Positions 1 to 6,675 of a DNA stretch of 7,444 nucleotides are shown here, piece by piece. The position numbers and the translations under genes are program-made. The stretch covers positions 1 to 7,444 of the forward strand of contig CAKQPE010000103.1 of assembly GCA_934256695.1 (NCBI GenBank), read 5' to 3'. Below the pieces are notes generated by a model. It was not told where the DNA came from and did no database searches. It worked only from the letters and a program-made list of their open reading frames with translations. Source of the stretch: an uncultured Eubacteriales bacterium (GTDB taxonomy: Bacteria > Bacillota > Clostridia > Lachnospirales > Anaerotignaceae). Positions within the stretch are counted from its first letter, which is position 1. Each line of letters starts with the position of its first letter.

Positions 1-953
1 CACACAGTGTTCATCGTTCACGAGTACAAAAGGGGCAATCGTGTGATTGTATCAATTTTGTAAGGGCAACCGACCCTGCCTATGGAAGCGGTTCTCTGCT
101 TTTGAAAGCCGAAAAAGTCCTTGGCAAAGACGCCATAAGAAATGGATTTTACGGACAGGAAATAAATATTACAACATATAACCTTTGTCGTATAAATATG
201 TTTTTGCATGATGTTGGGTTTGACAAATTTAATATTGCCTGTGAAGATACGCTTATTAGTCCTCAGCATTGGGACGATGAGCCTTTTGAACTTATTGTGT
301 CCAATCCGCCGTATTCAATTAAATGGGCAGGCGATGAAAATCCTTTGCTTATAAACGACCCTCGTTTTTCTCCTGCCGGAGTTCTTGCACCAAAGAGCAA
401 GGCTGATATGGCGTTTATTATGCACAGCCTTTCATGGCTTGCGTCAAACGGCACGGCGGCTATTGTATGCTTTCCCGGAATTATGTATCGTGGCGGTGCA
501 GAGCAGAAAATTCGTAAATATCTTGTAGACAACAACTATGTTGACTGTGTTATTCAGCTTCCGAGTAATTTATTCTTCGGAACTTCCATTGCAACCTGTA
601 TTATGGTAATGAAGAAAAATAAGACAGACAACAAGACACTTTTTATTGATGCAACAGGCTAATGTGTAAAAATTACAAACAACAATAAGCTGACAACGGA
701 TAATATTGACCGTATTGTAAATGTGTTTGCAAACAGAGAAGAAATAAAGCATTTTTCGCACCTTGCTTCTTACGAAGAAATTTCGGAAAACGATTATAAC
801 CTGTCTGTATCAACATATGTTGAGGCGGAGGACAAAAGAGAAAAAATTGATATTGTGAAACTTAATGCAGAGATTAAGGAAATTGTGGCTCGTGAACAGG
901 TGCTTCGTGATGAGATTGATAAGATTATCGCAGAAATCGAGGTAGGAGAATGA
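1..953 (+). pseudogene. hsdM: HsdM, type I restriction-modification DNA methyltransferase subunit, C-terminal part with internal stop
   Basis: HsdM is the SAM-dependent N6-adenine methyltransferase subunit of a type I restriction-modification complex (HsdR/HsdM/HsdS). The visible frame contains motif I as DPAYGSG (72-92), the stretch FYGQEINITTYN, catalytic motif IV as NPPY inside SNPPYSIKW (about 300-326), then the family-typical NDPRFSPAGVLAPKSKAD and the C-terminal ENDYNLSVSTYVE segment. TAA at 660-662 interrupts it. The same frame continues without any shift through TNNNKLT to TGA at 951-953, so this is one gene with one nonsense codon (glutamate expected there; GAA to TAA would be a single change). 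The N-terminal helical domain and everything before motif I lie outside the window or are lost: positions 1-65 are open in frame but do not resemble HsdM. The TTG at 102 is not a real start because it falls inside motif I/II. The stop overlaps the hsdS start by ATGA, the usual hsdMS coupling. Family assignment is firm; an inactive product is inferred. Confidence 0.9.
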
Positions 954-1234
954 GCAGATTAGATGAACTGATAAAGGAACTTTGTCCAAATGGGGTGTAT
1001 AAATTAACTATTAATGATATAAAAATAGATAGTTTCTGGTTAATGCCTGCAACACCAAATTATATTGAATATGGCATACCATACATTACATCAAAAAACA
1101 TAAGAAATGGTAAAATAGATTTTACGAATATCAATTATATATCTGAAAAAGATTATGCTGTTATATCTTCTAATAGAAAAATTCAAATAGGAGATGTATT
1201 AATTACAATGATAGGTACTATTGGCGAAGCATAG
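950..1234 (+). pseudogene. hsdS: HsdS, type I restriction specificity subunit, 5' fragment only
   Basis: HsdS carries two target-recognition domains (TRDs) and sets which DNA sequence the HsdM/HsdR complex recognises; full proteins are roughly 400 residues. Only 94 residues are left. The start MSRLDELIKELCPNG is the standard N-terminus of many Firmicute HsdS proteins. TRD1 follows, with GIPYITSKNIRNGKIDF and GDVLITMIGTIGEA, the conserved end-of-beta-strand GTIGE motif. At about 1228-1231 homology ends and TAG (1232-1234) closes the frame; this stop belongs to the joined downstream sequence. The ATG at 950 overlaps the hsdM stop, and GAGG at 939-942 is a well-spaced RBS. The rest of TRD1, the central conserved helix and all of TRD2 are missing, so it cannot be functional. 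It seems even more AT-rich than hsdM, which is common for TRDs. Confidence 0.85.
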
Positions 1235-1506
1235 CTCATAAATTTTCCGGCAAAACGTTTTTAGCGGTTGCAGGGGCAGGACAATATGAATCTCTCAGAC
1301 CAAAATTTAAGCAACTTAAAGAAATGAGAGCTACAGATATAGTAGAAGCTTATGATATGGACAAATTTACAAATGAATATGTTGAAAAAAGTTGTGGCAA
1401 TATGATTAAGCTTGCAAATGAGTTTGGATTTAAAGTTCATAGGCTTATATGGAATGAAAAGTTTAAAGGAATAGATGACTGGTTAAAAAATAAAAGTGAG
1501 AAGTAA
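1231..1506 (+). pseudogene. C-terminal fragment of a DUF3854-like (TOPRIM-related) mobile-element protein
   Basis: An open frame with no stop of its own upstream reads IAHKFSGKTFLAVAGAGQY, then ESLRPKFKQLKEMRATDIVEAYDMDKF, and ends GIDDWLKNKSEK at TAA 1504-1506. I recognise this as the C-terminus of the DUF3854-type proteins carried by clostridial conjugative/integrative elements, which are thought to be TOPRIM-like replication or primase accessory proteins. The AYDMDK motif resembles the DxD acidic motif of TOPRIM folds, and FLAVAGAGQY is a nucleotide-binding-like glycine loop. The recognition is from memory, not a search. Upstream domains and the real start are gone: the frame is joined at about 1231 to the hsdS fragment, which is read in a different frame. 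ATG 1324 is the first ATG and could give a 60-residue peptide, but I see no RBS of note. A terminator follows directly. Confidence 0.6.
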
Positions 1507-1513
1507 AATTTAT

Positions 1514-1541
1514 GCCGTTGATTTAATTTCAACGGCTTTTT
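1514..1541 (+). terminator. Rho-independent terminator after the DUF3854-like fragment
   Basis: A perfect 8-bp stem GCCGTTGA (1514-1521) / TCAACGGC (1529-1536) with a 7-nt AT loop is followed immediately by TTTTTCT. It begins 8 bases after the TAA of the fragment. It separates the decayed upstream block from the leader of the surface-protein gene. Confidence 0.88.
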
Positions 1542-1583
1542 CTAATAAAATCATAGTAAATAATACTTAATTTATAAACATAC

Positions 1584-1612
1584 TTGTATTTACTTTAAAA
1601 ACCTGTTATTAT
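1584..1612 (+). promoter_or_regulatory. Predicted sigma-A promoter for the surface-protein gene
   Basis: TTGTAT (1584-1589) and TATTAT (1607-1612) are separated by exactly 17 bases, and TG at 1604-1605 gives an extended -10. A transcript would start near 1618-1620, leaving a leader of about 190 nt before the ATG at 1813. It lies just downstream of a terminator, as expected for an independent transcription unit. The call is by consensus match only; the region is AT-rich, so chance matches are possible. Confidence 0.55.
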
Positions 1613-1632
1613 ACACATTGTACTGATAAAAC

Positions 1633-1661
1633 TTTCAGTAAATAAAGTTAATTTACTGAAA
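1633..1661 (+). repeat. Perfect 11-bp inverted repeat in the leader
   Basis: TTTCAGTAAAT (1633-1643) and its exact reverse complement ATTTACTGAAA (1651-1661) are separated by 7 bases. The repeat starts about 14 bases past the predicted transcription start. It could be an operator for a dimeric regulator or a hairpin at the 5' end of the mRNA. It is AT-rich and lacks a following U-run, so it is not a typical terminator. Confidence 0.7.
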
Positions 1662-1692
1662 AACGAAATCTTAAATATAGAAAATTTAGATT

Positions 1693-1737
1693 AATGACTT
1701 TTAGCTGTGCTTTTGGGCCGTGAAGGGTCATTTTTTT
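1693..1737 (+). terminator. Terminator-shaped hairpin inside the leader (possible attenuator)
   Basis: AATGACTTTT (1693-1702) pairs with AAGGGTCATT (1723-1732) as a 10-bp stem with two G-U pairs. It may extend by a G-U and a C-G pair after one mismatch. A run of seven T (1731-1737) overlaps and follows the 3' arm. The shape is that of an intrinsic terminator, but it lies between the predicted promoter and the surface-protein start codon, with no gene just upstream. Either it is an attenuator controlling read-through into the surface gene, or the true promoter is further down and this is a back-up terminator. No known riboswitch consensus is recognised. Confidence 0.5.
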
Positions 1738-1739
1738 GT

Positions 1740-1747
1740 GGGGGGGG
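1740..1747 (+). repeat. G8 homopolymer tract upstream of the surface-protein gene
   Basis: Eight consecutive G residues lie three bases beyond the T7 run and 65 bases before the ATG, in an otherwise very AT-rich leader. Such tracts are prone to slipped-strand length change. It is non-coding here, so any effect would be on transcription or leader folding. Confidence 0.8.
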
Positions 1748-1748
1748 T

Positions 1749-1766
1749 AATAAAATAAATTTTATT
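1749..1766 (+). repeat. AT-only inverted repeat after the G8 tract
   Basis: AATAAAAT (1749-1756) and ATTTTATT (1759-1766) form an 8-bp dyad around a 2-base centre. A 2-base loop makes an RNA hairpin unlikely. As DNA it could be a regulator site or just a consequence of base composition. Confidence 0.35.
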
Positions 1767-1798
1767 TAGCGAAAAAGTTTGCGTTTTAATCAGTGCGT

Positions 1799-1804
1799 AA
1801 GGAG
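1799..1804 (+). promoter_or_regulatory. Ribosome binding site fixing the ATG 1813 start
   Basis: AAGGAG at 1799-1804 sits 8 bases before ATG 1813. The alternative in-frame GTG at 1804 overlaps the RBS itself, so it cannot be the start served by it. ATG 1813 also gives a classical signal peptide. Confidence 0.85.
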
Positions 1805-1812
1805 TGAAAAAT

Positions 1813-4800
1813 ATGAAGAAAAGGTTGTTATCCGTTATGATGGCGGCTGTTATGATGCTCACCATAGCACCGTATTCAGCGTTTGCGGCAGACGATGAAA
1901 CTGTTGTAACGGAAGAGGTACAGTCAGCAAACTCCGAAACAACCTCTGATGAAGTTTCTGGTGAAAATTCAGAAGACGGTTCTAAAAACAATTCCGGTGA
2001 CAGTTCTGTTGAAGATGAAAATGTGTTATATGACGAAGATATGGACAGTTCATTTTTAATAGACTCGGAAGAAAATATTGAAGAACAGCCTACAGAGAAT
2101 GGTTCCGGTTTGGACGAAGGTTTTACGGCAACACAGGCAGATGAAAACGGAGGGCAGGAAGTTGCACAAAGCGAAAACAGCTATGAAGTTTCTTCAGGAG
2201 AAGAACTTAGCAATGCTTTTGCACAGATTGCCTCAAGTGAAGAAAATGAAGCGGTAATTGTTTTGAAAAATGATGTAACAGTTGACACTGATTATAAAAG
2301 CGAATTTGGTGTTGCCGGAAAACAAATTACTGTAAAAAGCAAAGATGACAACAAGTATAAACTGACAATAGGCAGTGTTTGTAATCTTGTTGGTGATACA
2401 ACATTTGATAATATCTCAATTACATACGGTACGGTTTATGCTAACGGACATCATGCGATTTTTACAGAAAATATTGATATGAATTTAAGAGCAATATATG
2501 GTGGCAGTAAAAACGCAAACGTAGACAGCACATATGTAGTTGTTAAAGGCGGAACAGTAGGAGGAGGTGATTTTTCATTAGTCGGTGGTGGCGATGGTGG
2601 TTCTGTAGAAGGTGATGTATATCTTGAAGTTGGTGGAACCGCAATAATAAAACACCTTATGACAGGAGCAAACACTTCCGGTACAAACGGATATGTTGGC
2701 GGAGATGTAAATATTGTTTTTGACAGACCGACAACCGTCGAAGAAGCAAAAAGCGGAGTTCTTGGTGACATTGTTAATATCTCTGGAACATATTCAAATA
2801 AAATTGACGGAGATCTTAATATAACCGTAAAATCAGGATACGTTAAAGGCATTGAAGCTCAGAGAGGCGAGCGTGAATATTCTGATATAGGTGGCAGCGT
2901 AAATATTATTGTCGGTGACAGAAATTACGAAGATACCGAATTTGTTGCAAAGTCTGTTGGAAACTGGGATATTTACGGAGTAGGTGAACAGTCATATTTT
3001 TCTGGTTCAGAACGTTTTCAGGTAGGCGGTGATGTAAATATTACTACATACGGAAACTTCTTCTGCAAAACTGATGTTCTGGATTCAAGCGATGATTGGG
3101 ATAATCCGGGCATAAGAGGTGCTTACTATGGCAATGTAGGCGGTAACATAACAATAAATGTTTATGGTTCACAGGTTGCTTTTATAGAAGGATTGGAATA
3201 TTCAACGGCAGAAAATGTTACTATAAACATGAAAGATGCAGAAATTTTAGGCTATGTTTATGATGACGGACATTATGAAGGTGATGACGGTTATGTAGCT
3301 CCTGTTTATGACCAAGAAAGCCATGTAAGCGGAGATGTGACGGTAAATCTTGACGGCGGAAAGTTTTATGTAATAGACGGTGACGGAGAAATAGACGGAA
3401 AAATTTCTGTCAATGTAACAGGCAAGCCTAAATTTTTAAATTCCAAGTGGGGTATTAGAGGAAATAAAAGTACAGATACAGATGATAAATCTGTGTTGAC
3501 GTTTAATGAAGCAACAACATCAGTTCCTTATATTGCATATTTTACAAAAACAAATGTAACCGGAAATTCAAATATAACATTAGGAAATACAGATAAAAAT
3601 GGTTTCTCATCAGGCATATATGATGTTAATATTAATGAAAATTCGACTCTTACAATAAATAAACAGGCTTATATGCTTGGAAATCTTAACATGAACAACG
3701 GTAAATGGATAAGTAACGGATATGCATATGTTACCAAAGAAACAAACACGGAAAATTCCAAACTCACATTTAACAGTTATGTTGCTTTGGGATATGGTGA
3801 AAAGAGCGGTAACCATACAAAAACAATGGTCAACAGCAAAGATGACATATATGTATTTAATAAAAATTCATATACTAACCCTATTTATGGTGCTGTAGAT
3901 ATACAAGGAGGAAACTGGATAGTCATACAGCCTATCTCTGTAAAAGGCAACTACAAAGGAACAGAAAACAGACTTACACTCCCTGTATTTGAAGGTATTG
4001 ATAATTATCCCGAAAAGGCTATTCCTTTTGAAATTATAGGAAAAGCTGATGGCACTACATATGTAAAACTTATGGCTGATGGTGATTTTGAAAAAGAAGG
4101 TATGCCTAAGCTTGGGCAAAACTATGTAAATGCAAAAACAGAAAGCAAAGATGTATTTGTTCTTTCAAATGAAAATGCTGCAAAAGCCGATATGTACTTT
4201 AAAAAACTTATTGATGCTGATACTGAAAATAAAACTGGTTATGATATGTGGCAGGTAGCAACGGGAATTTCCGTTATATTCGACAAAAACGGCGGAGACA
4301 CAGAGGCGTCTCCTCGTATATCGTCACAGGAAAAAACAGCAGAAGACGCAAGCTATAAATTTGCACTTCCAACTGTAAACCCTACAAGGGAAAACTTTGT
4401 ATTTAACGGCTGGAACACAAAGCCTGACGGCACAGGCACAGCTTTTAAAGCCAACACAGAAGTAACAAAGAGCATGACGGTTTATGCCCAGTGGAAAGCC
4501 GACGAATCCAAGATTGTTACCATAACACCAATGGATATGACCGTTTATGTAGGAGGAAACGGCTATAAAGGCGTAATAGGTTCAAACGGAGATTTTGTGG
4601 TAAATGACCTTCCTCAGATGGGCTGCTTTGTTACATTTCCCGATGATATAAACGATTTTCTCGGAAGTGAAATTGATACTCCTGATGATTTGAGCAAACA
4701 TATAACTTTAAAATATAACAATTCTGAAGGAACAACAAGAAGCTGGAGCTTTGAACTTTATGGTGATGAAAGCAACAGCACATTGACTCATAACGGCAGA

Positions 4801-6546
4801 AGAATTTATATTTATAAGATTATGCCAAGCAAAATTGACGGTACAACAGCAACTGTTCCTGCACGTATGCAGTTTACAGCCGATGACGGAACAGTTATGG
4901 TTGAGTCTCAGTTCCCAGAAAGTGCAACAGACCAGTACAGGGATTATAAAGTTAATTTCTATCCGGGAGATTTAGATGAAGATTTGCTTACGGTTGAAGT
5001 TACAAATGGTGATAAAGCAATTTACCGTTCGGTAAAACTCGGTACTGGCACGTTAAAGGTAAGAGGAAATGTTGATGAAATATATGCCAAGGTTGATTAT
5101 GGAACTCCAAAAGTAGACAGCCAGAACGAAAAAGCATTTTTGGCTTCTGCGGCACAGAAAAATACAGAGTATTATATTAACGAAACAGGCATAAGCGTTC
5201 TCGACCCTTCCGGAGTAAGACTTATGGTTGATTCAAGCCTTGATGATACATTCCTTAAAGATTATCTTAATGAAAATAAAAATGCCGACGGAAAGTATTC
5301 CTATGAATTTAAGTATTTTGATTTGCTGGATACAAATAACGGCAACGCATATGTAGAAATGGGCAGTGGCCAGAAAATGAATGTTTATTGGCCTGTTCCC
5401 GAAGATGCAGCATCAAATTCACAGTTCCATGTGGTTCATTTTAAATCACTTCATCGTGAAAGCGATAAAGATATGAACGCAATTTTGGCACAAAATCCTC
5501 CTACAGAGGAAAATTGTGACAAAGTTACAATAGATGGCAAAGAATTTATAAAGTTTACTGTAGACAGTTTTTCTCCGTTTGCTTTAATGTATCAGAAGAA
5601 AACATCATCAAGCAGTTCATCGGGCGGTAGCTCGCATGGTTCTCACGAAAGTACAATGTATATACTCCATTATGAATCAAATGGCGGAACAGAATATATT
5701 GATGAAAGCTACGCTTCCGGTACAACAGTAAAGCTTGATAAAGTTCCTGCAAGAACAGGATATACGTTTGACGGCTGGTATACAGATGAAGAATTGACAC
5801 AAAAGATTACAGACATAAAACTGACAGGCAATAAAACTGTTTATGCAGGCTGGAAGGCAACAGAAATTCCTTCAGCATTAAACGGAGAAAACCATTTTGC
5901 ATATGTTGTCGGCTATGATGACGGAACAGTTAGACCTAAAGCAGAGATAAGTAGGGCAGAAGTAGCAACTATATTCTTCCGTTTACTTAAAGAAAACGTA
6001 AGAGATGAAAACCTTACGGCAGATAATGTTTTTGGTGATGTTGAAAATGGCAAATGGTACAATAAGCCTGTTTCCACAATGGCAAAGATAGGAATAATAA
6101 AAGGCCGTACAGCAAAATCTTTTGTTCCCGACGCACCTATAACCAGAGCGGAATTTGCGGCTATATGCTCTCGTTTCGATAACAGCAATGTTGAAATAAA
6201 TAGCAGTTTCAACGATATTTCGGGACATTGGGCAGAAAAAGAAATTGAACGTGCAGCATCTCTTGGTTGGATACAGGGATATACAGACGGTTCATTTAAG
6301 CCAGACCAGAATATAACAAGAGCAGAGGCAATGGCAATGATAAACCGTATGCTTCACCGTATGCCGGAAAGCAGCGACGATTTGCTTAGCGACATGACAA
6401 AATGGCCGGACAATAAGCCGAGCGACTGGTACTATATTAATGTTCAAGAGGCTACAAACAGCCATAATTTTGAAAGAAAAGGCGAAATAAACGAAAAATG
6501 GACAGCTATTACGGCTAACCCAGATTGGTATCAATATAAACATTAA
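1813..6546 (+). CDS. Large secreted S-layer-anchored surface protein (beta-solenoid body, two InlB/Listeria-Bacteroides repeats, three SLH domains)
   Basis: The 1577-residue product should be exported by Sec and held on the cell wall. Residues 1-25 are a signal peptide: MKKR, a Met/Ala/Val/Leu core, cleavage after AFA. Residues 26-122 are an acidic Ser/Glu/Asp/Asn-rich linker without hydrophobic blocks. From about 123 to 818 the protein is rich in Gly, Asn, Thr and Val, with recurring GGDVNI-type strands, which suggests a right-handed beta-helix or adhesin-like solenoid. Residues 819-895 and 1282-1348 are InlB B-type repeats, each starting with an aromatic strand and NGG and ending F-x-GW ... 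VYA-x-W. A less characterised beta-rich stretch lies between (896-1262), ending FTVDSFSPFALMY, then a Ser/Gly/His hinge. Three SLH domains (about 1354-1400, 1409-1456, 1466-1516) carry ISRAE, ITRAE and ITRAE, the motif that in this family binds pyruvylated secondary wall polymer. No enzymatic motif is seen; adhesion or matrix binding is inference. The gene is intact, with its own RBS, likely promoter and terminator. Confidence 0.92.
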   Translation: MKKRLLSVMMAAVMMLTIAPYSAFAADDETVVTEEVQSANSETTSDEVSGENSEDGSKNNSGDSSVEDENVLYDEDMDSSFLIDSEENIEEQPTENGSGLDEGFTATQADENGGQEVAQSENSYEVSSGEELSNAFAQIASSEENEAVIVLKNDVTVDTDYKSEFGVAGKQITVKSKDDNKYKLTIGSVCNLVGDTTFDNISITYGTVYANGHHAIFTENIDMNLRAIYGGSKNANVDSTYVVVKGGTVGGGDFSLVGGGDGGSVEGDVYLEVGGTAIIKHLMTGANTSGTNGYVGGDVNIVFDRPTTVEEAKSGVLGDIVNISGTYSNKIDGDLNITVKSGYVKGIEAQRGEREYSDIGGSVNIIVGDRNYEDTEFVAKSVGNWDIYGVGEQSYFSGSERFQVGGDVNITTYGNFFCKTDVLDSSDDWDNPGIRGAYYGNVGGNITINVYGSQVAFIEGLEYSTAENVTINMKDAEILGYVYDDGHYEGDDGYVAPVYDQESHVSGDVTVNLDGGKFYVIDGDGEIDGKISVNVTGKPKFLNSKWGIRGNKSTDTDDKSVLTFNEATTSVPYIAYFTKTNVTGNSNITLGNTDKNGFSSGIYDVNINENSTLTINKQAYMLGNLNMNNGKWISNGYAYVTKETNTENSKLTFNSYVALGYGEKSGNHTKTMVNSKDDIYVFNKNSYTNPIYGAVDIQGGNWIVIQPISVKGNYKGTENRLTLPVFEGIDNYPEKAIPFEIIGKADGTTYVKLMADGDFEKEGMPKLGQNYVNAKTESKDVFVLSNENAAKADMYFKKLIDADTENKTGYDMWQVATGISVIFDKNGGDTEASPRISSQEKTAEDASYKFALPTVNPTRENFVFNGWNTKPDGTGTAFKANTEVTKSMTVYAQWKADESKIVTITPMDMTVYVGGNGYKGVIGSNGDFVVNDLPQMGCFVTFPDDINDFLGSEIDTPDDLSKHITLKYNNSEGTTRSWSFELYGDESNSTLTHNGRRIYIYKIMPSKIDGTTATVPARMQFTADDGTVMVESQFPESATDQYRDYKVNFYPGDLDEDLLTVEVTNGDKAIYRSVKLGTGTLKVRGNVDEIYAKVDYGTPKVDSQNEKAFLASAAQKNTEYYINETGISVLDPSGVRLMVDSSLDDTFLKDYLNENKNADGKYSYEFKYFDLLDTNNGNAYVEMGSGQKMNVYWPVPEDAASNSQFHVVHFKSLHRESDKDMNAILAQNPPTEENCDKVTIDGKEFIKFTVDSFSPFALMYQKKTSSSSSSGGSSHGSHESTMYILHYESNGGTEYIDESYASGTTVKLDKVPARTGYTFDGWYTDEELTQKITDIKLTGNKTVYAGWKATEIPSALNGENHFAYVVGYDDGTVRPKAEISRAEVATIFFRLLKENVRDENLTADNVFGDVENGKWYNKPVSTMAKIGIIKGRTAKSFVPDAPITRAEFAAICSRFDNSNVEINSSFNDISGHWAEKEIERAASLGWIQGYTDGSFKPDQNITRAEAMAMINRMLHRMPESSDDLLSDMTKWPDNKPSDWYYINVQEATNSHNFERKGEINEKWTAITANPDWYQYKH
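2605..3417 (+). repeat. Degenerate GGDVNI-type strand repeats in the solenoid body
   Basis: A short motif of the form V/I-x-G-D/N/S-V/I-N-I-x-V recurs on the protein level at 2605 (VEGDVYLEV), 2695 (VGGDVNIVF), 2803 (IDGDLNITV), 2887 (IGGSVNIIV), 3022 (VGGDVNITT), 3136 (VGGNITINV), 3325 (VSGDVTVNL) and 3391 (IDGKISVNV). A weaker copy (ENVTINM) lies between the sixth and seventh. Spacing is uneven: 30, 36, 28, 45, 38, 63 and 22 codons. The DNA of several copies is similar (GGAGATGTAAATATT, GGTGATGTAAATATT). The pattern fits coils of a parallel beta-helix with loops of variable length. Confidence 0.7.
5872..6360 (+). other. Three SLH cell-wall anchoring domains
   Basis: SLH1 has VVGYDDGTVRPKAEISRAE and keeps the G-Y-x-D-G-T signature. 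SLH2 starts DVENGKWYNKPVSTMAKIGI, but its loop is KGRTAKSFVPDAPITRAE, so the usual G-Y-x-D-G is lost. SLH3 is canonical: FNDISGHWAEKEIERAASLG, GYTDGSFKPDQNITRAE. After SLH3 a 61-residue tail (6361-6543) carries WPDNKPSDWYY, QEATNSHNFER and WT, a C-terminal extension I have seen on many clostridial SLH proteins; its role is unknown to me. Confidence 0.9.
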
Positions 6547-6570
6547 TTTGGTACATAATAAATAATAAAA

Positions 6571-6599
6571 ACATTCATCGGGAACGGTGAATGTTTTTT
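6571..6599 (+). terminator. Rho-independent terminator of the surface-protein gene
   Basis: ACATTCATCG (6571-6580) pairs with CGGTGAATGT (6585-6594) as a 10-bp stem with one U-G pair, closed by a GGAA (GNRA-type) tetraloop and followed by a six-T run (6594-6599). It starts 24 bases after the TAA. An A-run just before the stem (6567-6571) could make it partly work in the opposite direction. Confidence 0.92.
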
Positions 6600-6675
6600 A
6601 TGTCCGGTATAACCACGATACATGAATTACAACCATGATTAATGTTGTTTGTTGTTGGGAAATTAAAAAAATTGA
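6600..6675 (+). other. Non-coding gap, nothing recognised
   Basis: AT-rich sequence between the terminator and the recombinase fragment, with stops in all forward frames (for example TAA 6664 and TGA 6673 in the recombinase frame). No RNA gene, convincing promoter or missing recombinase N-terminus can be found here. The breakpoint that removed the recombinase N-terminus probably lies near its right end. Confidence 0.5.

Noticed and set aside
102..104. TTG as the start of an hsdM gene
   Set aside because: It falls just after methyltransferase motif I (DPAYGSG), so homologous sequence begins before it.
723..953. A separate small gene starting at GTG 723
   Set aside because: It is the C-terminal end of HsdM in the same frame beyond the TAA at 660; homology begins right after that stop, well before 723.
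1769..1783. Hairpin GCGAAA...TTTGC just before the RBS
   Set aside because: Only about five pairs with a bulge and a 3-base loop; too weak to claim.
1804..1806. GTG as an earlier in-frame start for the surface protein
   Set aside because: It overlaps the AAGGAG ribosome binding site; ATG 1813 is correctly spaced and starts the signal peptide.
1507..1812. Known riboswitch, T-box or tRNA in the long leader
   Set aside because: No conserved core such as the cyclic-di-GMP, SAM or T-box consensus could be read, and no cloverleaf is formed.
2451..2852. Open reverse-strand frame of 133 codons rich in Pro, Ser and Thr
   Set aside because: It lies wholly antisense to the Gly/Val/Asp repeats of the surface gene and its Pro/Thr/Ser composition is what the complement of those codons gives. 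No RBS or family similarity.
2605..3417. Tandem DNA repeat or CRISPR array
   Set aside because: The similar units are short, degenerate and unevenly spaced coding repeats, not constant direct repeats with unique spacers.
5555..6543. Several overlapping reverse-strand frames opposite the InlB-repeat and SLH region
   Set aside because: They are mutually overlapping shadows of a well-supported gene and show no recognisable domain.
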